NCBI RefSeq assembly: GCF_021650975.2
Contig: NZ_CP091285.1
Location: 2,666,001 to 2,730,000, forward strand
DNA length: 64,000 nucleotides
Origin: Flavobacterium jumunjinense
Lineage (GTDB): Bacteria; Bacteroidota; Bacteroidia; Flavobacteriales; Flavobacteriaceae
Reading direction: 5' to 3'
The position numbers and the translations under genes are program-made. How positions within the stretch are numbered: the stretch's first letter is position 1; each line of letters begins with the position of its first letter. The notes beneath the pieces are model-generated. The model was not told where the DNA came from and made no database searches. It saw only the letters and a program-made list of their open reading frames with translations. Below are positions 17,973 through 27,348 of the stretch, in pieces.

Positions 17973-18857
17973 TTAAATAGTACAAGTATTTCGTTTCAAT
18001 AGCCTATATTCTCCTTGTTTTTTAAAATCCCGAATGGAAGTGCCAACATAACGCTTAAAGGTTTTAGATAAATGACTTACATCTGTAAACCCTAAATCAT
18101 CTGCAATTTCTGTTAAAGTAAAATCAGAGTTTAGTAGTCTAATTTCGACTAATTTTAATTTAGCTTTAATTATATATTCTCGTAATGGTAGGTTAATTTG
18201 TTTTCTAAAAAACTCACTAACATAGGTTGGTGACATTGAAAAGGTGTTGGCTAGGTTGTCAATTTTTAAAAGCTCTGGTCTGTGGATGTTTTCATTAATA
18301 TAAGTTAGCATCTTAGTTATGCGTTCGTCGGTGTTATTTTGAGCTAATTCAAAGAAGTTTCCTTTTTTAATGTTCCTAATGAGTATTTCTAAAATACTAG
18401 CCATTAAACTTACAATTAATGTAATAGATTCGTTATTGTTCTTTTGAGATTCTTGTAATATAATGCTTGTAAGCTTGTCTAAATGTTGTCGATCAACATC
18501 ATTTTTAATGATGTCTCCTGGTAATTGATTGTAATTGGATAATATGTAGGCCGATTCTTTGAACCATTCATTACGATCTATAGCCATTCTGTTTGTAGTT
18601 TTAAAAATTGCATCTGTAAATTTTAAAAAGACAAATTGTGTAGGCTTTTTTATGTTGAAAGAGTGGCATTTTAAAGGTGGTAATAAAAAAACGCTTCCTT
18701 TATTATAAAAATTTTGATTATAATTGATGCACTGTGTTCCTTCTCCTTCTTTGATTAAAACCAATTCAAAGAAATTGTTTTTTACTGGTCGTTGTTTCCA
18801 TTCCGATAATTCTATTTCTTGTATTTCAAAAGGTTTGTAGGCTTCTAATACTTGCAT
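17973..18857 (-). CDS. AraC-family transcriptional regulator
   Basis: 294 residues. The N-terminal half is a cupin-like sensor domain (FFELVLIKEGEGTQCINYNQNFYNKGSVFLLPPLKCHSF). The C-terminal ~100 residues hold two helix-turn-helix motifs: LANTFSMSPTYVSEFFRKQINLPLREYI and TEIADDLGFTDVSHLSKTFKRYVGTSIRDFKKQ, the AraC signature. It is divergent from the nitroreductase-cupin-MRJP operon at 19034-21325 across 176 bases, so it is the likely activator of that operon. The inducer is unknown. Confidence 0.88.
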   Translation of the reverse strand: MQVLEAYKPFEIQEIELSEWKQRPVKNNFFELVLIKEGEGTQCINYNQNFYNKGSVFLLPPLKCHSFNIKKPTQFVFLKFTDAIFKTTNRMAIDRNEWFKESAYILSNYNQLPGDIIKNDVDRQHLDKLTSIILQESQKNNNESITLIVSLMASILEILIRNIKKGNFFELAQNNTDERITKMLTYINENIHRPELLKIDNLANTFSMSPTYVSEFFRKQINLPLREYIIKAKLKLVEIRLLNSDFTLTEIADDLGFTDVSHLSKTFKRYVGTSIRDFKKQGEYRLLKRNTCTI

Positions 18858-18980
18858 TTTTTACTTATTTGGAACAAAAATAGTGTTTTTTAAGCCTTTT
18901 TTGTACATGTTATTGTAGTAAAACCTTTTAAAATACAATAATGTCCTTTTTTTATACTTTAAATGATTTAGCTTAAGAAT

Positions 18981-18988
18981 TACTTTTG
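18981..18988 (+). promoter_or_regulatory. Putative -7 element (TACTTTTG) for the nitroreductase operon
   Basis: TACTTTTG fits the Bacteroidota TAnnTTTG box, 46 bases before the nitroreductase ATG. No good TTG is seen at the -33 distance, as is often the case for activator-dependent promoters. Confidence 0.45.
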
Positions 18989-19033
18989 TTTAAGAATAAA
19001 ATTATGAAAGTAAAATTTTAAAAAAAATAAAAA

Positions 19034-19708
19034 ATGACTAACTCAACTATTTTAAAACAAGACATTATCAAAGCATTCCAATCAAGACATGCTACAAAAG
19101 AATTTGATGCAACAAAAAAAGTTTCTGCTGAGAACATGAATTTCATCTTGGAAACAGCTCATTTATCACCAAGTTCATTTGGTTTTGAACCTTGGCATTT
19201 TGTAGTAGTTCAAGATGCTGCCTTAAGAGAACTGTTAAAACCTGTGGCTTGGGGAGCACCTTTAAAATTAGATACGGCAAGTCATTTTGTTTTAGGCTTA
19301 GCAATGAAAGCACCTATGGTAAAACATGATGCAGAATATATTATGCATATGATGAAAGAGGTAAAGCAATTGCCTGAAGACGTAATTGAAATGTATTCTA
19401 AACTTTACAGAGAGTTTCAAGAACGTGATTTTGATTTGGATACAGATAAAAAATTATTCGATTGGGCTTCAAAACAAACCTATATTGCTTTAGGAAACAT
19501 GATGACTTCAGCAGCTTTAATCGGAATTGATTCTTGTCCGATAGAAGGATTTCATCAAGAAAAGGCAGAAGCTTTATTGCAAGAAAAATTCGGAATCGAT
19601 ACTAATAAATATGGCTTAGCTTATATGGTTGCTTTTGGTTATAGAAAAGAGGAGCCAGTTCGCACAAAATCTAGAAGAAATATTGAGGATGTAGTTTCTT
19701 GGAAATAA
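19034..19708 (+). CDS. NAD(P)H-dependent oxidoreductase, nitroreductase (NfsB-like)
   Basis: 224 residues, FMN-dependent nitroreductase fold. AFQSRHATKEFD and LETAHLSPSSFGFEPWHFVVVQD at the N-terminus bind FMN. CPIEGFHQEKAEALL and YMVAFGYRKEEP near the end complete the family pattern. It probably reduces quinones or nitro compounds with NAD(P)H. It is the first gene of a three-gene operon with a cupin lipoprotein and an MRJP-like protein, divergent from an AraC regulator. Confidence 0.88.
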   Translation: MTNSTILKQDIIKAFQSRHATKEFDATKKVSAENMNFILETAHLSPSSFGFEPWHFVVVQDAALRELLKPVAWGAPLKLDTASHFVLGLAMKAPMVKHDAEYIMHMMKEVKQLPEDVIEMYSKLYREFQERDFDLDTDKKLFDWASKQTYIALGNMMTSAALIGIDSCPIEGFHQEKAEALLQEKFGIDTNKYGLAYMVAFGYRKEEPVRTKSRRNIEDVVSWK

Positions 19709-19710
19709 TA

Positions 19711-20223
19711 ATGAATTATAGGATGCAAAAAATAGTTTCAACAATTATATTAGGAGTAATTTTAGTCGCTTGTAAAAAAGAAGAAGTAAAGATTAATCCA
19801 ATGGAATCAGACAAAGAAATTGTTATTAAAAATGATATAGATTCCAATTCTGAAGTGCAACATTTCAATTTTGATCGTTTAAAAATAGATACTATTTCTG
19901 AAGGAATAACAAGGAAATGGTTTCATGGTGAAAAAGGACAAATGACTATTTTTAATCTTAAAAAAGGAGCTCATATTCCGTGGCATAAACATCCAAATGA
20001 ACAGATAACTTATATCATGTCAGGTAAAGTTAGAATCAAAACGATTATTGACGGTAAAGAAACTTTTGCAGAAGTTGTAGCAGGAGAAGTGATCGTTTTT
20101 CCAGAAAATGTACCTCATGAATTTTGGGCATTAGAAGAAACAGTCGATTTAGATGTGCATGTTCCTGTACGACAAGATTGGTTATCAGATGAATTACCTG
20201 ATTATTTAAAGAAAAGTAAATAA
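19711..20223 (+). CDS. Cupin-domain lipoprotein
   Basis: The frame could begin at a TTG at 19699 inside the nitroreductase gene, but ATG 19711 (or 19723) is better because it gives a lipoprotein signal (MQKIVSTIILGVILVACKKEE, lipobox LVAC). The C-terminal half is a cupin barrel: GAHIPWHKHPNEQITYIMSGKVRI, then FPENVPHEFWALEETVDLDVHVPVRQDW. His residues of HKHPNEQ and the later His match metal ligands. Likely a periplasmic metal-dependent enzyme or binding protein. It is one base from the next gene. Confidence 0.8.
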   Translation: MNYRMQKIVSTIILGVILVACKKEEVKINPMESDKEIVIKNDIDSNSEVQHFNFDRLKIDTISEGITRKWFHGEKGQMTIFNLKKGAHIPWHKHPNEQITYIMSGKVRIKTIIDGKETFAEVVAGEVIVFPENVPHEFWALEETVDLDVHVPVRQDWLSDELPDYLKKSK

Positions 20224-20224
20224 A

Positions 20225-21325
20225 ATGAAAAAATATATTTTTAAAGTTTTTATAATTTTAGGTGTATTACAAGTTAATGCTCAAGAAACAAAAGCAGAAG
20301 TTTTTGCAACGGTAGATCAAGCAGTTGGTAATATTACATTTACAGATGCTGGAGATTTAGTATATAGTCATCACCCTTTTTTTAGTCCAATAAAAAGGGT
20401 AATGTTTATGGATGTTAAAACTAAAGAAGTAAAACCATTTCCGAATGAAGCTTGGAACACACCAAGAACTACCGATGATAATTATTTAAGCAATGTTTTA
20501 GGAATTCGCAATGATGAAAACGGTATTGTTTGGATGTTAGATATGGGGCAAAGAAACCCAATAACTCCTAAAATTGTAGGTTGGAATACTAAAGCCAATC
20601 AATTAGAACGTATTTATTATTTGCCTAATGCAGTTGTTCCAAAGACAGCACAGCCTAATGATATGGTTGTCGATACAAAACACGGTTATTTTATTATTGC
20701 GGATGAAGGAATTGGAAACGGTGGAGATGGAAGTAAAGCAGCTTTTATTTTAGTGGATATGAAAACTGGAAAAGCGAGACGTATTCTTGAGGGAACTCGA
20801 ACAACTTTACCAGAAAATAAACCAACAATAATTAAAGGGAAACATTTAGCAGTAAATGGAGAAGATTTGTTAGTAGGAAATGATGGTATTACGGCTGATG
20901 TTAATTTCGAGTGGATCTATTATGGTCCATTAAACGGAGCAAAAATGTATCGTATTAAAACGGAAGATTTACTGAATGAGAGTTTAAATGAAGAAATACT
21001 AGATACTAAAATAGAAACGTATTCGGAAAAACCTAATAATGGTGGTTTGAGTATTGATAAAGCAGGGAATTTGTATTTAACAGTTTTAGAAACAAATAGT
21101 GTTGCTGTTGTTTTGGCAAAAGATAAAAGTGTACATGTTATTGTTGAAAATGAAAATATGATTTGGCCAGATGGAGTGAGTTATAATCATGTAGATGGAT
21201 ATATGTATGTTTCTGCTGCGCAAGTAAATAAAGGTGCTGTTTTTAATGACGGTAAAGATCAATCTATAAAACCATTTTATATTTTTAGGTTTAAACCAAT
21301 AGTAGAAGGAGTTTCTTTTAGATAA
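20225..21325 (+). CDS. Major royal jelly/Yellow-like (MRJP) beta-propeller protein, exported
   Basis: 366 residues with a signal peptide (MKKYIFKVFIILGVLQVNAQ). The body matches bacterial MRJP/L-dopachrome tautomerase-related proteins: GNITFTDAGDLVYSHHPFF, NDENGIVWMLDMGQR, QPNDMVVDTKHGYFIIADEG, NNGGLSIDKAGNLYLT and IWPDGVSYNHVDGYMYVS, which are repeated propeller blades as in SMP-30-like lactonases. Last gene of the AraC-linked operon. The substrate is not known; a role with reactive aromatic or quinone compounds would fit the nitroreductase. Confidence 0.78.
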   Translation: MKKYIFKVFIILGVLQVNAQETKAEVFATVDQAVGNITFTDAGDLVYSHHPFFSPIKRVMFMDVKTKEVKPFPNEAWNTPRTTDDNYLSNVLGIRNDENGIVWMLDMGQRNPITPKIVGWNTKANQLERIYYLPNAVVPKTAQPNDMVVDTKHGYFIIADEGIGNGGDGSKAAFILVDMKTGKARRILEGTRTTLPENKPTIIKGKHLAVNGEDLLVGNDGITADVNFEWIYYGPLNGAKMYRIKTEDLLNESLNEEILDTKIETYSEKPNNGGLSIDKAGNLYLTVLETNSVAVVLAKDKSVHVIVENENMIWPDGVSYNHVDGYMYVSAAQVNKGAVFNDGKDQSIKPFYIFRFKPIVEGVSFR

Positions 21326-21533
21326 ATTTAAGTCGTATAAGTTTTAATTATAATGAATGATAAGTTATTTGTTTTTTTGTCTAAAAGAGCAACTGTTATC
21401 AAATTCTGTTTTTTGTAATTCGTTTAAAATTAATTTGTAATTTGCTACAAAATCACTAATAATTTATTATACTGATAATCAGTTTTTTATATTGTTTTTT
21501 TGTGATTCACTTCAGAAAATAAATTAATTTTAG

Positions 21534-23717
21534 ATGAACTCCTTCAAAAAAAATAGTCTTTTCTTTTTTCTTTTTTTCTTTTTTTCTGGAAGTATGCAAT
21601 CTCAAGAAAGTAAGATTGATAGCTTAAAAAGGGAATTGCAAATTCATAAAGTAAAAGATACTACGCGTGTGCGTGTTTTAACTAAATTAGCTTTTTCATA
21701 CCAAAGAACTGATCCCGAAAAGGCTTTAGAGTATATAGAAGAAATATATAGAATTTCAGAGACTATAAATTTTGAAAAAGGAAAAGCACAAGCATTTTAT
21801 CTTAGAGGAATTGTTCAAGTTTCTTTATCAAATTATGAAGAAGCGCTATTGTATTTTAATAAATCAAAAAAAATATACAAGGCTCTTGGGATGAAAGAAG
21901 GAGAGTTGAGGTGCTATGATGCTATAGGTGTAGTTTTTTATTATCAAGGTAATTATAGAGAATCCATTAAAAGTTATGAAAAAGAAATAAAAATTAATGA
22001 AGAAATTGGTAAAACGAAAGTTAATTATTCTTTACTATCTAAAATAGGATCTTCTTATTCAGAATTGGGTGATTATGAGAGAGCAATTGTATTTTATGAA
22101 AAAGCTTTAGGAGATGCGACTAGTCCAGAGGCTAGATCTATCTGTTTTAATCATATAGGAACTTTATATTGCGATTTAGGAAACTACCCTGTTGCTTTAG
22201 AAAACTATACTCAGTCTTTAATGATTTGTGAAAAAATAAAAGATACTTTACAAATTTCAAAATCATTAAATAATATTGCTATTATCTATAATAAATATGA
22301 GAATTATGATAAGGCAATTGAATATTATGAAAGGTCATTAAAAATAGAAGAGAAGATTAATAATAAGTATGGAATTTCTAGAGTACTTAATAATATAGGT
22401 GTAGTTTGTAAAAGTAGAGGAGACAATAAAAAAGCAATTGAGTATTATGAAAAATCACTTAAAATAGGAAGAGAGGTTAATGATAAAAATCAAATTTCTA
22501 ACTGTTTACTTAATCTTGGAGATATGTCTTTAATACTTAGTAATAATACGAGAGCACTTCAATATTATGAGGAGGCTAAGAAAATCAATATAGAGATGGA
22601 AAGCCAACGAGGTTTATGTTCTTCTATTTTTGGAATTGCAAACACATATGTTAATCAAAAAAAATATGACTTAGCATTAATTAATGCTTTAAAGAGTAAA
22701 GAGTTATCAGATAAATTAGGAATTATAAATTTCAAAAGAGATACTTATGAATTGCTTTCTGAAATTTATGAAAATACTGGTAGCTATAAAAAAGCATTTG
22801 TGAGTCATAAGCAATTCAAGATATTAGATGACAGTCTTTTTAATAAAGAAAATATAAACAAAATCGCACAATTAGAATACGAATACAAATACAAAGGACA
22901 GTTAGAATCGGCAAATAATAGAGAGTTGAAATTAACTCAAACAGTGAAGTCTACTTCTAAAGATTTAGTAAAATCGCAACGTGTTTTATTCTTAGGAGTA
23001 ATTATTTCTCTGTTAATTACTATAATTTTAGGAGCAATTATCTTTTTTTTAAAATTAAGAAATATAAAGTCAAAAACACAAAACAGTATAATAGAACAGA
23101 AGTTGTTGCGTTCGCAAATGACACCTCATTTTATATTTAATTCACTTTCTGTATTACAAGGTATGATTTTAAATAAAGAAGAGGGAAAATCAATTAACTA
23201 TCTTTCTAAGTTTTCAAAATTACTTCGCATTACTTTAGAAAACTCTAGAGATAAAATGGTCTCACTTTCTCAGGAGTTAATGGCGATAGAGAACTATCTT
23301 GCATTGCAAAATTTAGAAAATGAACTTTATAAGTATACTGTTTTAGTAGATGGTACTATGAATACAGAATTATTTAAAATACCACCAATGCTTATTCAAC
23401 CATTTATAGAAAATGCTATAGAACATGGTTTTGAGAATCAAAAGGAGGATAGAGAAATAGATGTTCACCTTAACTACATCAATAAAAAATTAATTTGTAC
23501 TATTTCAGATAATGGTATTGGTGTTGATGCTAAAAAAGAAAACAAAAACCCGTATAAAAAATCATTAGCAACAACGATTACTTCCGAGCGATTAGGTGTT
23601 TTGTCTAAGGATTTAAAAATGGAGGGTTCTGTAGTAATTGAAGATCGACAGAAATACAACAAACAAGGAACTATAGTAACTTTGGTAATTCCTTATAAAA
23701 TACAAGAACAAGAATGA
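21534..23717 (+). CDS. TPR-containing sensor histidine kinase (LytS/His_kinase type)
   Basis: 727 residues. A signal peptide (SLFFFLFFFFSGSMQSQ) is followed by about nine tetratricopeptide repeats (about 60-420), for example KALEYIEEIYRI, NYEEALLYFNKSKKIY and DYERAIVFYEKALG. One transmembrane helix lies at about 485-507 (VLFLGVIISLLITIILGAIIFFL). The kinase region follows, with TPHFIFNSLSVLQG (His near 531) and PPMLIQPFIENAIEHGFEN as ATP-binding N-box, then ISDNGIG. The TPR part senses from the periplasm. It overlaps its response regulator by 4 bases. Confidence 0.92.
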   Translation: MNSFKKNSLFFFLFFFFSGSMQSQESKIDSLKRELQIHKVKDTTRVRVLTKLAFSYQRTDPEKALEYIEEIYRISETINFEKGKAQAFYLRGIVQVSLSNYEEALLYFNKSKKIYKALGMKEGELRCYDAIGVVFYYQGNYRESIKSYEKEIKINEEIGKTKVNYSLLSKIGSSYSELGDYERAIVFYEKALGDATSPEARSICFNHIGTLYCDLGNYPVALENYTQSLMICEKIKDTLQISKSLNNIAIIYNKYENYDKAIEYYERSLKIEEKINNKYGISRVLNNIGVVCKSRGDNKKAIEYYEKSLKIGREVNDKNQISNCLLNLGDMSLILSNNTRALQYYEEAKKINIEMESQRGLCSSIFGIANTYVNQKKYDLALINALKSKELSDKLGIINFKRDTYELLSEIYENTGSYKKAFVSHKQFKILDDSLFNKENINKIAQLEYEYKYKGQLESANNRELKLTQTVKSTSKDLVKSQRVLFLGVIISLLITIILGAIIFFLKLRNIKSKTQNSIIEQKLLRSQMTPHFIFNSLSVLQGMILNKEEGKSINYLSKFSKLLRITLENSRDKMVSLSQELMAIENYLALQNLENELYKYTVLVDGTMNTELFKIPPMLIQPFIENAIEHGFENQKEDREIDVHLNYINKKLICTISDNGIGVDAKKENKNPYKKSLATTITSERLGVLSKDLKMEGSVVIEDRQKYNKQGTIVTLVIPYKIQEQE

Positions 23718-24451
23718 AAACATTATTAATTGAAGATAAACCATATATTAGAAAAGGCTTGCTTAATTTATTACAGTTAATAGATGCCGAAGTTGAGGTA
23801 ATAGGAGAATGTGAATCGGTGAAAGATGCAGTAATTGTAGCCAATGCTTGTAAGCCCGATTTAGTTTTTTTAGATATTAATCTTTTAGATGGTACTGCTT
23901 TCGATTTTTTAGAGCAAACAGAAAACTTATCTTTCAAAATTATTTTTATTACAGCCTATGAAGAGTATGCTTTAAAAGCATTAAAAATTGGAGCAGTTGA
24001 TTATCTTTTAAAACCAGTAGATATAGAGGAGCTTAAAATTGCATTACAAAAAGTTTCTAAATTGTCAATTATAGAACAGAGGCAACAAATAAGTGCTGTT
24101 AAAAAAGTATGGAAAAATGATGGAGATCAATTAATATTATCGTTCCATGATAGTTTTCAGGTGATCGATTTGAATGAATTAATGTTTTGTGAATCTGATA
24201 AAGGGTATACTACATTTTATTGCTGTAATGATAAAAAATATGTTGCTTCTAAAACCTTAAAAGAATTTGAAGAGCGACTTTTAAATACTAATTTTATACG
24301 TCCTCATCAATCGTTTATTGTCAACATGAAATTTATAGATAAATATGATAAGTCTGGAATTATTCATTTGAAAAATAAAAAAGAAATACCTGTATCATCT
24401 CGAAAAAAAGAGTCTTTTTTAGCCTCGTTTTTAAGTTGGAATAATAATTAA
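23714..24451 (+). CDS. LytTR-family response regulator
   Basis: 245 residues. The receiver domain has PDLVFLDINLLDG (phospho-Asp near 53), ITAYEEYA and the conserved LLKPVD. The C-terminal LytTR DNA-binding domain (about 140-240) has FCESDKGYTTFYCCNDKKYVASKTLKEFEERL and NFIRPHQSFIVNMKFIDKY. It overlaps the kinase gene by ATGA, giving strict co-expression. Its targets are unknown. A strong hairpin terminator follows. Confidence 0.93.
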   Translation: MKTLLIEDKPYIRKGLLNLLQLIDAEVEVIGECESVKDAVIVANACKPDLVFLDINLLDGTAFDFLEQTENLSFKIIFITAYEEYALKALKIGAVDYLLKPVDIEELKIALQKVSKLSIIEQRQQISAVKKVWKNDGDQLILSFHDSFQVIDLNELMFCESDKGYTTFYCCNDKKYVASKTLKEFEERLLNTNFIRPHQSFIVNMKFIDKYDKSGIIHLKNKKEIPVSSRKKESFLASFLSWNNN

Positions 24452-24475
24452 GTAAACTTTACGCTTTATATATTA

Positions 24476-24520
24476 TGTCTAGTCCTAAAATAATAATCAT
24501 CTATTATTTAGGACTAGACA
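24476..24520. terminator. Hairpin terminator after the response regulator
   Basis: TGTCTAGTCCTAAA and TTTAGGACTAGACA are perfectly complementary and extend into ATAATA/TATTAT around a short loop. It lies between convergent genes and probably ends the two-component operon. Confidence 0.7.
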
Positions 24521-24563
24521 TTGTGAAAAAGTTTTAGACCTTTTCTTTCTCTGGTCTTTATTA

Positions 24564-24589
24564 CAGTAAATTCAAGTGATAAATGGTAT
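24564..24589. repeat. Solo 26-base arm of the MITE-like element
   Basis: These 26 bases (starting CAGTAAATTCAAGTG) are the exact reverse complement of 2274-2299, one end of the MITE-like element 22 kb away. The arm overlaps the stop codon of the 24589-25044 gene. No partner arm is visible nearby. Confidence 0.6.
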
Positions 24590-25044
24590 TAGCTATTTTT
24601 CTTATTAAATAAGGATGCTATTCCAACATTTTTAGTTTCCTCTACACCTTTAATGTTTACTTTTATTACATTATCTACCTCTTCATAGAACTCGTCTGCA
24701 TTTCCATATATTAAGCGGATAACAAGTTTTCCTAACAGACCTGCTTGACCATGTAAGATGGATAACCAACCCGTTAATTTAGCTTCAGAGTAAGAGATTG
24801 CTGTGTAAGCTCCTGTTTCTGAAGAAGGGTCATCAATAGTTGCAACGTTGACTTTTGTTCTATGGTATGCATTTTTTATAACCGTTACAGAATCATTAGC
24901 AGCATCTGTGAATAGTTTACCGGCCATGCTGGTTGCTTTCTTAGATAATTTTATTTCGTATTTATTTCCAAGCTTATCCTTTAATAGTTTTTCTACTTGT
25001 TCAGCTGTAGTGTTATCAAATGTTTTATATGTTGTTACTTTCAT
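24589..25044 (-). CDS. Hypothetical protein, partner of downstream-type lipoprotein locus
   Basis: 151 residues with no signal peptide and no family that I recognise. KTFDNTTAEQVEKLLKDKLGNKYEIKL at the N-terminus looks like an alpha/beta segment; WLSILHGQAGLLGKLVIRLIYG is amphipathic or weakly hydrophobic. It lies 28 bases after the lipoprotein gene 25073-25717 on the same strand, so the two are probably one operon. The stop codon touches a copy of the dispersed 26-base repeat. Confidence 0.6.
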   Translation of the reverse strand: MKVTTYKTFDNTTAEQVEKLLKDKLGNKYEIKLSKKATSMAGKLFTDAANDSVTVIKNAYHRTKVNVATIDDPSSETGAYTAISYSEAKLTGWLSILHGQAGLLGKLVIRLIYGNADEFYEEVDNVIKVNIKGVEETKNVGIASLFNKKNS

Positions 25045-25072
25045 ATTTAATAAGTTTAAATTCTGCTTGGTT

Positions 25073-25717
25073 TTATTCTTTGTCTGCGTTTAATGGTAAT
25101 ATCTTGTAAATAGAGCGGTCGTATTTAGTAATTGTATTGACTAAGTTTTCAAAAGATTTACTGTCTTTATCTTCTGGATTCCAATCAATTCTACCTTTAT
25201 TGAAGTCTGCAAAATAGTCATCCCAGTTTTTAAATTTCTCTCTAGCTAATGGAAGTATTTCTAATGTTGTTTTTATAACCTCTTCTTTTGTTAGAAAACC
25301 ACAAGCATACCCCATATTTGCATTGTTAACGATTCGTGCATAATCCCAAGCTTTGTAAGGGTGTTCTCTAGTTTTTAGATCGTTGATGCTTTCTACAAGT
25401 TGTTCTTTATTGTTGATGCTCCACATCGATTTAAATACGCTTTTAATACCAGAAGCCTGAGAAGAATCAAAAGGGAATTCAAGAATTTCTTTATAACCAC
25501 CTACTAATTCTTGATCGGTTGTATAGCCGGCACCAATCATCATGTTAGCTACATCATTTGTATCTCCATAACCATTAAAAAAATAAATACCACCTAACAT
25601 AAAACTGCTTAATTGTTCGTCTTCTATTCTTTCAGAAGTACTAGAGCCGCATGATTGTAACATAAAGAAGGGTAGTAAAGTGATGAGTGCAATTTTCATT
25701 GTGTTTAAAATTTTCAT
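25073..25717 (-). CDS. Hypothetical lipoprotein
   Basis: 214 residues. MKIALITLLPFFMLQSCGSS gives a lipoprotein signal (lipobox LQSC); an internal Met7 is an alternative start. The mature part contains GGIYFFNGYGDTNDVANMMIGAGYTTDQELVGGY and a conserved-looking helical half (AWDYARIVNNANMGYACGFLTKEEVIKTTLEI), which resembles DUF1266-like helical proteins only loosely. Function unknown. First gene of a probable two-gene operon. Confidence 0.6.
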   Translation of the reverse strand: MKILNTMKIALITLLPFFMLQSCGSSTSERIEDEQLSSFMLGGIYFFNGYGDTNDVANMMIGAGYTTDQELVGGYKEILEFPFDSSQASGIKSVFKSMWSINNKEQLVESINDLKTREHPYKAWDYARIVNNANMGYACGFLTKEEVIKTTLEILPLAREKFKNWDDYFADFNKGRIDWNPEDKDSKSFENLVNTITKYDRSIYKILPLNADKE

Positions 25718-25920
25718 AATTATTTATTTTTTGGCAAAATTAGACACATAGTGTGAAGAAAAAATAGGGAACTTATTTTATGTGCTTTATAAAATAAATT
25801 CGTGGTATTTGAATGTATATTCGTTTATAAATACGGTGCTTTTTGAGTTTCTGTTCTTTTGATGAATTTTACACAAAACGACTATACAAATACTGGTGAA
25901 GGTTTTTGAGACTGTTATAA

Positions 25921-25962
25921 AAACAAAGAAAGTTATCTGTAAATAGATAGCTTTCTTTGTTT
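25921..25962. terminator. Strong hairpin terminator
   Basis: AAACAAAGAAAG (25921-25932) and CTTTCTTTGTTT (25951-25962) pair, and the stem continues with TATCT/AGATA. T-runs exist on both strands. It ends the minus-strand membrane-protein gene at 26040. The rest of the 25718-26039 gap shows no gene. Confidence 0.75.
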
Positions 25963-26039
25963 TTTAATTGAAAAAATAGTTGTTTGAACTAAAGCTTTTG
26001 TTTATAGTATTAATATAGTAGGCTATTATCTATTGTTTC

Positions 26040-26381
26040 TTAGATGATATCAATGACTTTTTCACATATATAATGTGTGATTCCTACAATAAAAGTGATG
26101 ACTGTAATAATAAATAAACGAATGATTGTTCTTTTTGAATTGTTTTTGAGTTTCTTTTTAAGGTAAAAAACATCAATAAGAATATATAATAATGCAATTA
26201 TACTTCCAATTATTGCCCCAACATGTAGTATAGCAACACCGTAAACCCAGTCAAACATTATCATTAAACCAGTTGAAGGTTTAGGTTTTGGACCTAGGAT
26301 AATTCGCATATATCCAAAAGCCATAAATAATGATAATACTATCCAGATTAAATAGGTTCCAATTTGTTTTAAAATGCACAT
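26040..26381 (-). CDS. Small integral membrane protein, unknown function
   Basis: 113 residues with three or four predicted membrane helices: IGTYLIWIVLSLFMAFGYMRI, VYGVAILHVGAIIGSIIALLYI and TIIRLFIITVITFIVGITHYI. A positively charged loop (LKKKLKNNSKRT) separates the last two. No family recognised. It is a single gene closed by the hairpin at 25921-25962. Confidence 0.6.
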   Translation of the reverse strand: MCILKQIGTYLIWIVLSLFMAFGYMRIILGPKPKPSTGLMIMFDWVYGVAILHVGAIIGSIIALLYILIDVFYLKKKLKNNSKRTIIRLFIITVITFIVGITHYICEKVIDII

Positions 26382-26536
26382 AATTTAGCTTTTGAGTAAT
26401 CAGGTAAATATATCATTGGTTCGTAAATTATGGAATTTAGAATCTTTTTTTAAATTGAATTAACATTCTCAATAATTTTCTATAAAATCATTTTTCTGAT
26501 TCTTAAATCCAACTTGTTTTTTTTGTTTTCCAATAC

Positions 26537-27061
26537 CTATTTAACTGTTTGTTTTCTTTTTGTATAAAGTAATATTTCATCATCTTCATTAGGCAATTTT
26601 GTTGTACCTATCTTTTCTAAACCTAATTTTTCTAAAAGACGTTGAGATGAAATATTTTCTTTTGATGTAATTGCTTTAATTTCCTCAATTTCAAATTCTT
26701 CAAACGCGACTTTTATTAACCGCTGTGAAGATTCATAAGCATAACCTAATCCTTCGTATTGCGGTAAAAGACCAAATCCAATATCAATCCCATCAACTCC
26801 TTCTCTGTTGTATAATCCACATGTACCAATTTTTTCTCCATTTGCTTTTATAATTAAGGAATAACTTGAATATCCAAGAGAATGTAATTGTGGAAGCATT
26901 TTTGCCTGAATATACTTTTCTGCATCTTCGATTGAATTAATTTTTCGATCTCCTACATATTTAATGAACTTAGGAGTATTCATTAATAGATGAATTAATT
27001 CAGCATCTTGTTCTAAAGTAGGTCTTATTAATAACCTCTCAGTTTCAAACTCTCTATGCAT
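26537..27061 (-). CDS. GNAT family N-acetyltransferase (RimJ/RimL-like)
   Basis: 174 residues. FETERLLIRPTLEQDAELIHLL is the classic RimJ/RimL start. The acetyl-CoA-binding region is GIDIGFGLLPQYEGLGYAYESSQRLIKVAFEE, and EEIKAITSKENISSQRLLEKLGLEKIG completes the fold. It transfers acetyl groups to an amine, of a protein N-terminus or small molecule; the substrate cannot be predicted. It is a single gene just outside the left edge of the island. The 295 bases upstream hold no gene. Confidence 0.88.
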   Translation of the reverse strand: MHREFETERLLIRPTLEQDAELIHLLMNTPKFIKYVGDRKINSIEDAEKYIQAKMLPQLHSLGYSSYSLIIKANGEKIGTCGLYNREGVDGIDIGFGLLPQYEGLGYAYESSQRLIKVAFEEFEIEEIKAITSKENISSQRLLEKLGLEKIGTTKLPNEDDEILLYTKRKQTVK

Positions 27062-27348
27062 AAGCTTTATAATTTAATTGACTACATCGTGTTTATATGT
27101 TTAGTAAAACTATCGCGATTTATCTATTGCAAGATAAATGTGTTTGATAAGCGTCACGTTTTATGTTGTTAGCCAAAAATAATAAATTATAATAACAAAC
27201 CATTAAGAGCGTTTTTTATTTGTTATGACAGTTTTATCTGTGTTGCTTAATGGTTGATTATAATTTTTAGTTAAGAGAAGCATTCGAAAGATTTTTTTAT
27301 GAATACCATTGTAGAATAAACAGCAATATGTTTCGGTTTTATTCTTAT

